The position numbers were made by a program, and so were the translations under genes. The notes below the pieces were generated by a model. That model ran no database searches. It had not been told where the DNA came from and saw nothing but the letters and a program-made list of their open reading frames with translations. 8,899 nucleotides of DNA from Geobacter sp. Its GTDB lineage: Bacteria; Desulfobacterota; Desulfuromonadia; Geobacterales; Geobacteraceae. The DNA lies in the NCBI GenBank assembly GCA_003857395.1, contig RPRC01000238.1, forward strand, positions 1 to 8,899. The letters run 5' to 3'. Below are positions 1 through 5,785 of this stretch, piece by piece. Position 1 is the first letter of the stretch; each line of letters opens with the position of its first letter.

Positions 1-102
1 GTCGCTACACCAGGTTCTGCCCCGACATATGCCCTGGAATATACGTACAGCATAACCGCTTGCAAAAGTGGACAGGAGTACTTTTTTCTTGTTGACAACT
101 GA
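1..102 (+). CDS. Possible C-terminal tail of a plus-strand gene entering from the left
   Basis: Frame 1 is open from the window edge to a TGA at 100-102, giving 33 residues that end in ...SGQEYFFLVDN. The composition (Tyr, Thr, Ser and acidic residues) would suit the end of a soluble or secreted protein, and codon use is ordinary. If real, the gene converges on moaA, with the repeat-like element at 113-293 between the two ends. The support is weak: a run this short is often open by chance, and frame 3 and one minus-strand frame are also open here. No family can be recognised from the tail. Confidence 0.22.
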   Translation, partial: VATPGSAPTYALEYTYSITACKSGQEYFFLVDN

Positions 103-112
103 CAACCATATC

Positions 113-293
113 AGTTTCCATCCTGAAACTCCGGATGTGAAACTATTGGTTTTAAATTCGGAAACGAGGAAATTTTTGACCTGGCAAGAAAATCAAGGGG
201 TTGCGCGGAGGCGTACACAGGTACGCCGTACAAGTAAGCCTGCGGATTGACACAGCCAGGGCGAAAAAGAACCGTTTCCGGATGAAAACTATT
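113..293. repeat. Compact ~180-bp repeat-like element with related arms at both ends (MITE/REP-like candidate)
   Basis: The left end is a hairpin: AGTTTCCATCC (113-123) pairs with GGATGTGAAACT (133-144) with one bulged T. The right end repeats the second arm: TCCGGATGAAAACTATT (277-293) matches TCCGGATGTGAAACTATT (130-147) with one indel and one substitution. Read backwards, the right end also matches the first arm, so the element has imperfect terminal inverted repeats. A third related stretch, GTTTTAAATTCGGAAACG, lies at about 149-166. The centre contains a perfect 7-bp hairpin, GGCGTAC-ACAG-GTACGCC (210-227). The element begins 7 bp before the moaA stop codon. No transposase is present, and no coding function is proposed. 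Whether it is dispersed in the genome cannot be seen from one copy. Confidence 0.5.
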
Positions 294-299
294 TAGCTA

Positions 300-1277
300 T
301 TACCCGCCAACCCGTGACATGGAAAATGGCTGATGGGAGGTTTCCTTATTTGAAATAAGATATTTTCCAGGTTTTTCAGTAACGATTTTATTCAACACTT
401 CCTGCAGTTCCGACACATTCCCGGCACGCAAGTACGGCTTCAGATCCACCTCATCGTCTGAAAAAAGACAATTCTTCACCATCCCCAAAGAAGTAACCCG
501 GATACGGTTGCAATCTTGGCAAAAATGACCGGAAACTGGCGTAATGATACCAACAGTGCCTAACGCACCAGAAATTTTATAGTCTCGTGATGGACCAGCC
601 ATTTCTCCACGAACGACCGGCTGCAGTGTATATTTGTCCGCAATGCTTGCCAGAATATCTTCTCCGGAAAATACCCGCGACTCCCAGGAGGTGTCTTTCT
701 GCGTCGGCATATACTCAATAAAGCGGATTGCATACGGCTTATCGATCGTCAGAGCGGCAAAATCGAGAAACTCAGAATCATTGATACCACGCATTGCCAC
801 CACGTTGATTTTTATGGGAAAGCCGACTTCTTCCGCTCTCCGTATCCCTGCCAGCACTTTCGAAAGGTCACCACCACGGGTGATACGGGAAAAGTTCTCC
901 GGACAAAGAGAGTCGAGACTGATATTAAGGCGCTGAACACCGGCGTCTTTAAGTTCTGCAGCCATCCCCTCAAGAAGGGAGGCGTTTGTTGTCAACACCA
1001 ACTGCCTAAGTCCATGAATTTGTGACAATTCTTTCAGAAAAGGTATGATCCCTGATCTGACGAGAGGTTCTCCTCCCGTTACCCGGATCTTTTCAATTCC
1101 TAAAGGAACCACTGTGCGTGCCAAGAGAAGAAGCTCCTCGTAGCTCAGGATGTCATGGTGACAAACCTTGCTGACACCATCTTCAGGCATACAGTAAAGG
1201 CAACGAAAGTTACAACGATCCGTGACTGATAACCGGAGATAATTTATTTTTCTACCGAATGAATCAACGAGAGACAT
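300..1277 (-). CDS. moaA: GTP 3',8-cyclase MoaA (radical SAM, molybdenum/tungsten cofactor synthesis)
   Basis: MoaA acts in the cytoplasm and converts GTP to 3',8-cyclo-7,8-dihydro-GTP, which MoaC turns into cyclic pyranopterin monophosphate, the first step of Moco/Wco synthesis. The 325-residue protein has the family's usual length and marks. The radical SAM cluster motif CxxxCxYC is at residues 22-29, the SAM-binding GGEP at 68-71, and the second 4Fe-4S site CxxC-x13-C at 253, 256 and 270 (FCQDCNRIR). It ends in the conserved Gly-Gly. I chose the ATG at 1277 because AAAGGTG lies 5 nt upstream (1283-1289); an in-frame GTG at 1292 would put that ribosome site inside the gene. It follows the AOR gene after 213 bp, behind a terminator, so it probably has its own promoter. 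Its product would supply the pyranopterin of the neighbouring tungsten enzyme. Confidence 0.97.
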   Translation of the reverse strand: MSLVDSFGRKINYLRLSVTDRCNFRCLYCMPEDGVSKVCHHDILSYEELLLLARTVVPLGIEKIRVTGGEPLVRSGIIPFLKELSQIHGLRQLVLTTNASLLEGMAAELKDAGVQRLNISLDSLCPENFSRITRGGDLSKVLAGIRRAEEVGFPIKINVVAMRGINDSEFLDFAALTIDKPYAIRFIEYMPTQKDTSWESRVFSGEDILASIADKYTLQPVVRGEMAGPSRDYKISGALGTVGIITPVSGHFCQDCNRIRVTSLGMVKNCLFSDDEVDLKPYLRAGNVSELQEVLNKIVTEKPGKYLISNKETSHQPFSMSRVGG

Positions 1278-1369
1278 ACAAACACCTTTCACACCAGTTA
1301 CTGTTGCACAACCCTGATGAACACTGTCTGAAACTCAAGTTTAGAATAGTAGCAATACGTATAACAATC

Positions 1370-1398
1370 ATTAGCGTCTTTATTGTGCCACCTGACAA
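1370..1398 (-). promoter_or_regulatory. Candidate sigma-70 promoter of moaA, overlapping a palindrome
   Basis: On the minus strand TTGTCA (1398-1393, five of six bases of the consensus -35) is followed after 17 bp by GCTAAT (1375-1370, four of six of the -10). Transcription would start about 85 nt before the moaA ATG. The -35 overlaps one end of the perfect 10-bp palindrome AACTATAGTT (1397-1406), which could be an operator. It lies downstream of the AOR terminator, as a separate moaA promoter should. The weak -10 keeps this tentative. Confidence 0.35.
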
Positions 1399-1431
1399 CT
1401 ATAGTTAACTTTTTGGGTTAAGTATACGCAT

Positions 1432-1463
1432 AAAAGTGCGGGCACCCTCGAAAGAGTGCCCGC
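1432..1463 (-). terminator. Rho-independent terminator of the AOR gene
   Basis: Positions 1454-1463 and 1438-1447 form a 10-bp GC-rich stem with one G-T pair (GCGGGCAC core) around a 6-nt loop. On the minus strand it is followed by ACTTTTA. It begins 28 nt after the AOR stop codon. This separates AOR from moaA. Confidence 0.85.
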
Positions 1464-1490
1464 GGTACCCTACAAAGAGCAGAGTATAAT

Positions 1491-3224
1491 TTAGAAGTTC
1501 CAGAACTCATCAATTTCTGCATCTGAGAAATCCCACACTGCGTTGTGGGGCGGAACCGGCTCTTCGAAGAATTCAGGCAGACGGTCGTCCTTATTAGTCA
1601 TACCGGCAGCTATGTTGAATTCATGCTCGATTTTGAGAATATGCTTGCCAAGAGCAACCACGTCATCAGCAGTCAAGCTGATACCATAACGGGCATTGAT
1701 CATTTCATAGATAGCCGTGAAGCACTCAGGGATATCAAGTGCAGGGAACGCTACAAAGATACAGAGACCACAGCTATCAACGGCAGCGGTCGCAATCTGC
1801 AGATTCCTGGAGAGTTCTACCTGACCTTCTTTTGAAAGAGGATCAACAAAACCACCAACTTTCAGAATGTTCGTGGCAATGGTGTAACCAGCTGTATGGT
1901 CAGCACCCATGGTAGAAGTAGCATAGGTAATGCCTATACCCTTGACAGAACGGGGATCGTATGCGGGGATACCCTGGTTTTTTACAACCGGGATCCTGGT
2001 AAGGCCATAGGTCTTACCAACGGAGCCAGCACCGTTACCGAGAATGCGTCCGAGAGGGGTGCCTTTACGCATGTCTTCATCAAAAAGGCGATAGGTTGCT
2101 TTACCGTCGCCCCAAGGAATGATACCGGCTTCCATGGCAACGCTCATGAGAACTGCGCCTTCAATGGAGTCAACACCGACATCGTCCATTACCCAGTCAT
2201 TCTTTGCGATGTCATCGAGGTCTTCGATATTACAGGCGCAGCCAAAACCCCAAATGGTTTCGTACTCGAAACCGGAAGTAATGTATTTACCGTCTTTGTC
2301 GACATAAATCTGGGAACACTTGATGATACAACCGGCATGGCAGCCATGAGCAGTCACACCATTAGGACGGGAAGCAATGGTATCATGTACGGTTTCGCCG
2401 CAAATTTTCTCAGGATGGTCAACAGTACCGAAACGGAAGTTCTTGGTGGGGAGACCACCAGCTTCGTTGAGGATGTTAATCAATACGTCAGTACCGTAGG
2501 TCGGGAGGCCCTGACCGGTAACAGGGTGATCAAGCATGGCTTTAGCGAAAATCCTGGCCTGTGTTTTAAACTTCTCAGGCTCAGCAATGGTCACACCAGG
2601 TCCACCAGTCTCATCAATGGTAATGTACTTGACCTTTTTGGAACCCATAACAGCACCACCGCCACCACGGCCATGACTACGTATGTTTCCATCAGGATCC
2701 TTTACGGAAATATTTGCGGCTGCCATCCTGAATTCACCTGCAGGGCCAATGGCGAGCACGCCGATTTTGGGGCCAATTTTCTCGCCGATTATATTGAAGA
2801 GTTCGTAGTTTCCTTTACCAATATACTCGACGTCTTCCTTGATTGTTGCGCCATTGTTATCGATGTGAATGCTGTACCAGGTATCCTTTTCTGGCATACC
2901 TTCGATAATAACAGCCTTAATTCCGAGCCTTGCAAGCTTTTGTGCTGCAGTTCCGCCGGCATTACTTTCTTTGATACCACCGGTCAAGGGGCTCTTGAAA
3001 CCGGCAGAAAGGCGACCGGAGTTAGCAGCCGCAGTTGCAGTCAACAAGCCGGGTGAAAAAGCCAGCTTGTTGTATTTGCCGAGAGCATCGCAGTGTGGGG
3101 GGACTTCTTTGGCAACGATAGTCGAGGTAAGTGCCCGACCAGCGATACCAGCCCACTCTGCAGGCACTGCTTCTACAGCAGTTGTTAGGTTCGTCATGTT
3201 GATGCGGATAATCTTGTCTCCCAT
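1491..3224 (-). CDS. Tungsten-type aldehyde:ferredoxin oxidoreductase (AOR family)
   Basis: AOR enzymes oxidise an aldehyde to its carboxylic acid and pass two electrons to ferredoxin, using a tungsten bis-pyranopterin and one 4Fe-4S cluster; the reaction can run backwards. The 577-residue protein has no signal peptide. Family marks in order are: the glycine-rich GRGGGGAVMGSK at 185-196, cluster cysteines 295, 299 and 303 (GCHAGCIIKC), EYETIWGFG from 321, the pterin motif DxxGxD at 347-352, GADH with the likely active-site His at 443, and DSCGLC at 483-488, whose last Cys is the fourth cluster ligand. I chose the ATG at 3224 because GGAGG (3230-3234) sits 5 nt upstream; an in-frame ATG at 3242 lies before that ribosome site. 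The cluster spacing is CX3CX3C, not the CX2CX3C of Pyrococcus furiosus AOR, which suggests a different subfamily (YdhV-like, from memory). The substrate cannot be read from sequence; an aldehyde from the neighbouring dehydrogenase is the natural guess. Confidence 0.95.
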   Translation of the reverse strand: MGDKIIRINMTNLTTAVEAVPAEWAGIAGRALTSTIVAKEVPPHCDALGKYNKLAFSPGLLTATAAANSGRLSAGFKSPLTGGIKESNAGGTAAQKLARLGIKAVIIEGMPEKDTWYSIHIDNNGATIKEDVEYIGKGNYELFNIIGEKIGPKIGVLAIGPAGEFRMAAANISVKDPDGNIRSHGRGGGGAVMGSKKVKYITIDETGGPGVTIAEPEKFKTQARIFAKAMLDHPVTGQGLPTYGTDVLINILNEAGGLPTKNFRFGTVDHPEKICGETVHDTIASRPNGVTAHGCHAGCIIKCSQIYVDKDGKYITSGFEYETIWGFGCACNIEDLDDIAKNDWVMDDVGVDSIEGAVLMSVAMEAGIIPWGDGKATYRLFDEDMRKGTPLGRILGNGAGSVGKTYGLTRIPVVKNQGIPAYDPRSVKGIGITYATSTMGADHTAGYTIATNILKVGGFVDPLSKEGQVELSRNLQIATAAVDSCGLCIFVAFPALDIPECFTAIYEMINARYGISLTADDVVALGKHILKIEHEFNIAAGMTNKDDRLPEFFEEPVPPHNAVWDFSDAEIDEFWNF

Positions 3225-3277
3225 TTTTTCCTCCATTCCCATTCTTTTTTTCGATTTTTGAAGCTGCCCAGGACTAC

Positions 3278-3318
3278 ATTATGAAAAAATCATACCACAA
3301 CTCCAAAAAAAAAAAAAA
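3278..3318 (-). promoter_or_regulatory. Candidate AOR promoter preceded by a 14-bp poly-T tract
   Basis: On the minus strand TTGGAG (3306-3301) and CATAAT (3283-3278) are separated by 17 bp. The -10 matches five of six consensus bases; the -35 matches only three. The start would lie about 50 nt before the AOR ATG. Directly upstream is a run of 14 T (3318-3305), an A/T-rich block that could act as an UP element and, as a homopolymer, is prone to length change. No GG-N10-GC sigma-54 promoter is found anywhere in 3225-3606. Confidence 0.3.
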
Positions 3319-3674
3319 CATTATTATCGAAGACTGGAACCTTGTTTGATTTTAACAGAGGGGACTAGACCTAGACACGTTTTGTTGAAGTTGCCACCGA
3401 CAAATATAAAACAATACACTCTTTTGCAATCGCATAAACAAGCAATTTCGTTATATATACAACAATATCGTGGTGTGCCATAACAAGACAGAACTGAGAT
3501 TCTACGAGAAATTATTAGACATTTTGGATGGGAGCTTAACTTCTTATCAGGAAGGATCTTCCAGGAGTGATTCACGCCTGTAATCGAAAAACAAGCTATT
3601 TCCCCTGAAGGAAAACACGTAAAAATTTTAAATTAGGCTGGAATCAAATACACTGATTGATTATTAACGGAGAT

Positions 3675-3708
3675 AAAAGTTGGGGGGGGTGGCTAATGCC
3701 ACCCCCCC
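3675..3708 (-). terminator. Rho-independent terminator of the alcohol dehydrogenase gene
   Basis: A perfect 11-bp stem, GGGGGGGTGGC (3708-3698) with GCCACCCCCCC (3693-3683), closes a 4-nt ATTA loop. On the minus strand it is followed by CAACTTTTA. It begins 26 nt after the stop codon. Its strength argues against much read-through into the AOR gene. Confidence 0.9.
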
Positions 3709-3734
3709 GAGTAAAACAATGAACTACAGTTTAA

Positions 3735-4901
3735 TTACATTGCGTCCTTGAAGATTCCGATAACCTGGTCAAGAGTAGCAGTACGAGGATTCATGAGCTG
3801 GCAAACGTCTTTCTTTGCGTTTTCAGCCATAACCTTGAGGTCTGCTTCTTTTACGCCGAGAGCTGTGAGGTTCGGCGGAATGCCAATGGAAGCGGAAAGC
3901 TTCTTGATGGCGTCAACGGCTGCCTGTGCGGCATCCAGAGTAGACATGGATTCGGTCTTAACGCCCAATGCCTTGGCAACATCGGCAAGACGCGCAGGAG
4001 CGGCGATCAGGTTGTACTGCTCAACGTGCGGCAACAGGATAGCGTTGCAGACGCCGTGCGGCAGGTTGTAGAAACCGCCCAACTGGTGAGCCATTGCGTG
4101 AACGTATCCGAGACCGGCATTGTTGAATGCCATACCGGCAAGGAACTGAGCCCATGCCATATCGTCACGTGCCTGGAGGTCGGAACCCAAAGCAACAGCG
4201 CGGCTGAGTGACTTAGCGATCAGTTCGATAGCTTTGATGGCGCAGGCATCGGTGATCGGAGTAGCGATAGTTGAAACATATGCTTCAACAGCGTGAGTAA
4301 GAGCGTCCATACCGGTTGCTGCGGTCAGTGCGGGCGGTTTGCCGAGCATGAGGACCGGGTCAACGATACATACCTTTGCAGTTACACGCCAGTCAACGAT
4401 AGCCATTTTAACATGGGTATCAGTGTTGGTGATGATGCAGAAACGGGTCATTTCGCTGGCGGTACCAGCGGTGGTGTTGATGGCGATGTAAGGAACAAAA
4501 GCGCCGGTGGAGACATCGACACCTTCGAAATCACGGATGTCTTTGCCGGGGTTGGACATCATGAGGCCGATACCCTTACCGCAGTCATGGGAGCTACCGC
4601 CACCCAGAGTAATCAAGGAGTCGCAAGCGTTATCTTTCCATACTTTTACGCCGTCACGTACGTTTATGTCGGTAGGATTGGGCTCAGCGCCTGAGTAAAG
4701 AACATAGTCGATGCCTTCTGCTTTCAGGTAGCCACCGATGATGTCAGCAACGCCCATTTTCGCCAAGCCGGCGTCGGTTACAAGCAGAGCTTTCTTGAAG
4801 CCTTGGGTTTTGGCATGCGGGCCAATTTCCTTAGAACAACCAACACCAAGAATGCTAATCGTAGGAATAAAAAAAGAGAAACTCTGTTCTGCTAATGCCA
4901 T
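3735..4901 (-). CDS. Iron-containing (group III) NAD-dependent alcohol dehydrogenase
   Basis: The product should interconvert a primary alcohol and its aldehyde with NAD(H) in the cytoplasm. The 388-residue length and the opening FFIPTISILGVG resemble the methanol dehydrogenase / 1,3-propanediol dehydrogenase / Desulfovibrio ethanol dehydrogenase branch. The nucleotide-binding GGGSSHDCGK is at 100-109 and NTTAGTASEMTRF at 142-154. The four metal ligands expected from E. coli FucO are in place: Asp199 and His203 (GMDALTHAVEAY), His268 (HAMAHQLGG) and His282 (LPHG). GGAGG (4910-4914) lies 8 nt before the ATG. A consensus sigma-54 promoter lies 179 nt upstream, and the gene for a sigma-54 activator is next upstream on the same strand, so induction by that activator is likely. 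The partner AOR follows downstream after a strong terminator. Ethanol is a plausible substrate, but the sequence does not decide it. Confidence 0.95.
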   Translation of the reverse strand: MALAEQSFSFFIPTISILGVGCSKEIGPHAKTQGFKKALLVTDAGLAKMGVADIIGGYLKAEGIDYVLYSGAEPNPTDINVRDGVKVWKDNACDSLITLGGGSSHDCGKGIGLMMSNPGKDIRDFEGVDVSTGAFVPYIAINTTAGTASEMTRFCIITNTDTHVKMAIVDWRVTAKVCIVDPVLMLGKPPALTAATGMDALTHAVEAYVSTIATPITDACAIKAIELIAKSLSRAVALGSDLQARDDMAWAQFLAGMAFNNAGLGYVHAMAHQLGGFYNLPHGVCNAILLPHVEQYNLIAAPARLADVAKALGVKTESMSTLDAAQAAVDAIKKLSASIGIPPNLTALGVKEADLKVMAENAKKDVCQLMNPRTATLDQVIGIFKDAM

Positions 4902-5079
4902 TTGTCAATCCTCCATATTTTATTTTTTTCCATCAAAACACATTTGGGCAAATACCCATTTTACTGCTGCTACGTGAAGCATGAGTACCACACTACACCT
5001 AAAACTACAATGCCCTTCTTTTACAAACACCCCCTCTCTCGGCAAAATATCAAATTCAATAAACAAGTGTTTTACTAAC

Positions 5080-5095
5080 TGCAAATCCGGTGCCA
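5080..5095 (-). promoter_or_regulatory. Sigma-54 (-24/-12) promoter of the alcohol dehydrogenase gene
   Basis: The minus strand reads TGGCACCGGATTTGCA, a full match to the TGGCAC-N5-TTGCA consensus with the required GG-N10-GC spacing (GG at 5094-5093, GC at 5082-5081). Transcription would start near 5069, giving a leader of about 168 nt before the dehydrogenase ATG at 4901. The adjacent gene encodes an activator with a sigma-54-interacting AAA+ domain, which makes the assignment strong. Confidence 0.88.
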
Positions 5096-5172
5096 CTTAC
5101 TTTCTTTTTTTAGGTTTTCAGCAATTGCCCGGATTTTAGAAGAAAAGCTTCTGTAGTTTGCTTCTGTGAGGC

Positions 5173-5224
5173 TGACTGGTCAATCCATTTTGGAACAGGT
5201 AGTTTGATTATAGAGCACTGACCA
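5173..5224. promoter_or_regulatory. Candidate activator-binding sites (UAS) upstream of the sigma-54 promoter
   Basis: TGACTGGTCA (5173-5182) is a dyad of TGAC/GTCA half-sites with a 2-bp spacer. TGACCA (5219-5224) repeats one half in inverted orientation to TGGTCA (5177-5182). They lie roughly 105 and 150 bp upstream of the predicted start near 5069, where sigma-54 activators commonly bind. The half-sites are short, so chance is possible. Confidence 0.3.
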
Positions 5225-5304
5225 CTTTTTGCCATAACCTCAGCGTCTAAATCTTACCGGGGGGGATACCGTTGTCAAGACCCTTCTGTCTTTTTTATTT
5301 CAAA

Positions 5305-5319
5305 TGCCAACTTGTGGCA
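5305..5319. promoter_or_regulatory. 15-bp dyad TGCCA-N5-TGGCA
   Basis: TGCCA (5305-5309) and TGGCA (5315-5319) form an inverted repeat with a 5-bp spacer, about 240 bp upstream of the predicted sigma-54 start. It could be a protein-binding site. Its TGGCA is not followed by a correctly spaced GC on either strand, so it is not itself a -24/-12 promoter. Confidence 0.2.
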
Positions 5320-5368
5320 GAACAGTCAATAAAATCTAAAAAGCTAAAATTCAATTTGGAATAACAGG

Positions 5369-5509
5369 CTAAAATTGCAAACTTTCACTAAGCTCCTGCC
5401 AGGATTCAGACGCGACGCCTTCGGCACCGAAAGCGAAGCAAACAGGAAATAACGAATCATTTATCTGGAAACGCAGCCCAGCACCCTGTAACAGATGTTT
5501 TTCCCACAT
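5369..5509 (-). CDS. Doubtful small ORF, 46 residues, with a good ribosome site
   Basis: An ATG at 5509 is preceded at 6 nt by GGAGG (5516-5520) and opens a 46-codon frame ending in TAG at 5371-5369. The product is uncharged to mildly acidic, with a hydrophobic middle (SLFPVCFAFGAEGVA) too short to be a clear membrane segment. I recognise no family. The apparent ribosome site is part of the outer arm of the G/C-rich palindrome at 5512-5587, so it may be coincidental. The frame lies downstream of the regulator terminator and upstream of the sigma-54 promoter, so no obvious promoter would express it. It could instead be a remnant of a repeat or of a decayed gene. Confidence 0.2.
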   Translation of the reverse strand: MWEKHLLQGAGLRFQINDSLFPVCFAFGAEGVASESWQELSESLQF

Positions 5510-5511
5510 GC

Positions 5512-5587
5512 AACCCCTCCAAACCACCCCTTGACAGGGGAGACTTAAAGGCTTCCCCCCAGACAAGGGGGGATTGAGGGGGGGGTT
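5512..5587. repeat. G/C-rich imperfect palindrome
   Basis: The outer arms AACCCC (5512-5517) and GGGGTT (5582-5587) are exact complements. Inside, CCCCTTG (5527-5533) pairs with CAAGGGG (5564-5570), and GGGG (5537-5540) with CCCC (5557-5560), separated by mismatched A-A positions. The centre is the short A/T-rich stretch around CTTAAAG (5544-5550). Runs of 6 C and 8 G are present. The shape resembles the small palindromic repeats scattered between genes in many bacteria. No T-run follows on the minus strand, so it is not a usual terminator. Confidence 0.5.
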
Positions 5588-5595
5588 GATTTTAG

Positions 5596-5625
5596 GTGTT
5601 ACATGGCACCAGGTGCATATAACAC
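5596..5625. promoter_or_regulatory. 30-bp near-perfect dyad centred on 5611
   Basis: GTGTTACATGGCACC (5596-5610) and GGTGCATATAACAC (5612-5625) are inverted copies, with one mismatch and one extra G. Thirteen base pairs match around a single central A. A one-base centre cannot form an RNA hairpin as drawn, so a protein-binding site is the better reading. It lies about 160 bp past the regulator stop codon and over 500 bp upstream of the sigma-54 promoter. It could be a remote activator site or part of a repeat with the adjoining palindrome. Confidence 0.35.
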
Positions 5626-5680
5626 ATAAATCACGTAATTTTGCAGGGTATGGTTACGGCATAATTTGGCTGGTTTTGGC

Positions 5681-5709
5681 AAAAGGAGCACTGCTACAAC
5701 GCAGTGCCC
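5681..5709 (-). terminator. Rho-independent terminator of the regulator gene
   Basis: GCACTGC (5707-5701) and GCAGTGC (5694-5688) form a perfect 7-bp stem around a 6-nt loop, extendable by a G-T and a G-C pair. It is followed on the minus strand by TCCTTTTG. It lies 77 nt after the regulator stop codon. It separates the regulator transcript from the dehydrogenase promoter region. Confidence 0.7.
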
Positions 5710-5785
5710 TGGGAAGCACTCATGATTGCCCTACGAGCGAATAAGATTTTCGGACGAGGACGGGGCGCTAAGAATCGGCGGGGTA

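Larger units (their letters stand above)
3225..3734. other. 510-bp gap between the AOR and alcohol dehydrogenase genes
   Basis: It holds the dehydrogenase terminator (3675-3708) at one end and the AOR leader and promoter candidate at the other. Between about 3320 and 3670 I see only A/T-rich sequence. An 83-codon minus-strand frame here (3324-3575, GTG start) has no ribosome site and an unlikely Cys-rich composition, so it is not called. A small RNA or distant operator cannot be excluded. Confidence 0.6.
4902..5785. other. 884-bp regulatory gap between the regulator and alcohol dehydrogenase genes
   Basis: Reading with transcription, it contains the regulator terminator, the 30-bp dyad, the G/C-rich palindrome, a doubtful 46-codon frame, the 15-bp dyad, the candidate activator sites, the sigma-54 promoter and a leader of about 168 nt. 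A direct repeat, GCTAAAATT, occurs at 5343-5351 and 5368-5376, 25 bp apart. Another, TACCG, flanks a G-run at about 5256-5270. I see no convincing stable structure or riboswitch in the leader. Confidence 0.6.

Noticed and set aside
64..87. Hairpin AAAAGT...ACTTTT with T-run as a plus-strand terminator
   Set aside because: The stem is only six mostly A-T pairs, and it lies inside the possible reading frame that ends at 102.
68..250. 60-codon plus-strand frame at the left end
   Set aside because: It runs through the repeat-like element and its hairpins, and shows no family likeness.
1278..1369. Moco riboswitch in the moaA leader
   Set aside because: The leader would be under 100 nt and I could not find the long pairings such a riboswitch needs. 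A covariance-model search for the Moco motif would decide.
1374..1390. Sigma-54-like TGGCAC upstream of moaA
   Set aside because: The next GC is 12 bp after the GG, not 10; this spacing is not tolerated by sigma-54.
1896..3056. 386-codon open frame antisense to AOR
   Set aside because: It lies wholly inside the AOR gene on the opposite strand. AOR has all its catalytic motifs; the antisense product shows no motif or family likeness, so it reflects codon bias.
3475..3480. Second TGGCAC on the minus strand, upstream of AOR
   Set aside because: No TTGC-like -12 element at the required distance.
3324..3575. 83-codon minus-strand frame between the ADH and AOR genes
   Set aside because: GTG start without a ribosome site, and an odd Cys/Ile/Lys-rich product typical of A/T-rich non-coding DNA.
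4293..4694. 133-codon open frame antisense to the alcohol dehydrogenase gene
   Set aside because: It is the shadow of a fully convincing dehydrogenase and has no recognisable product.
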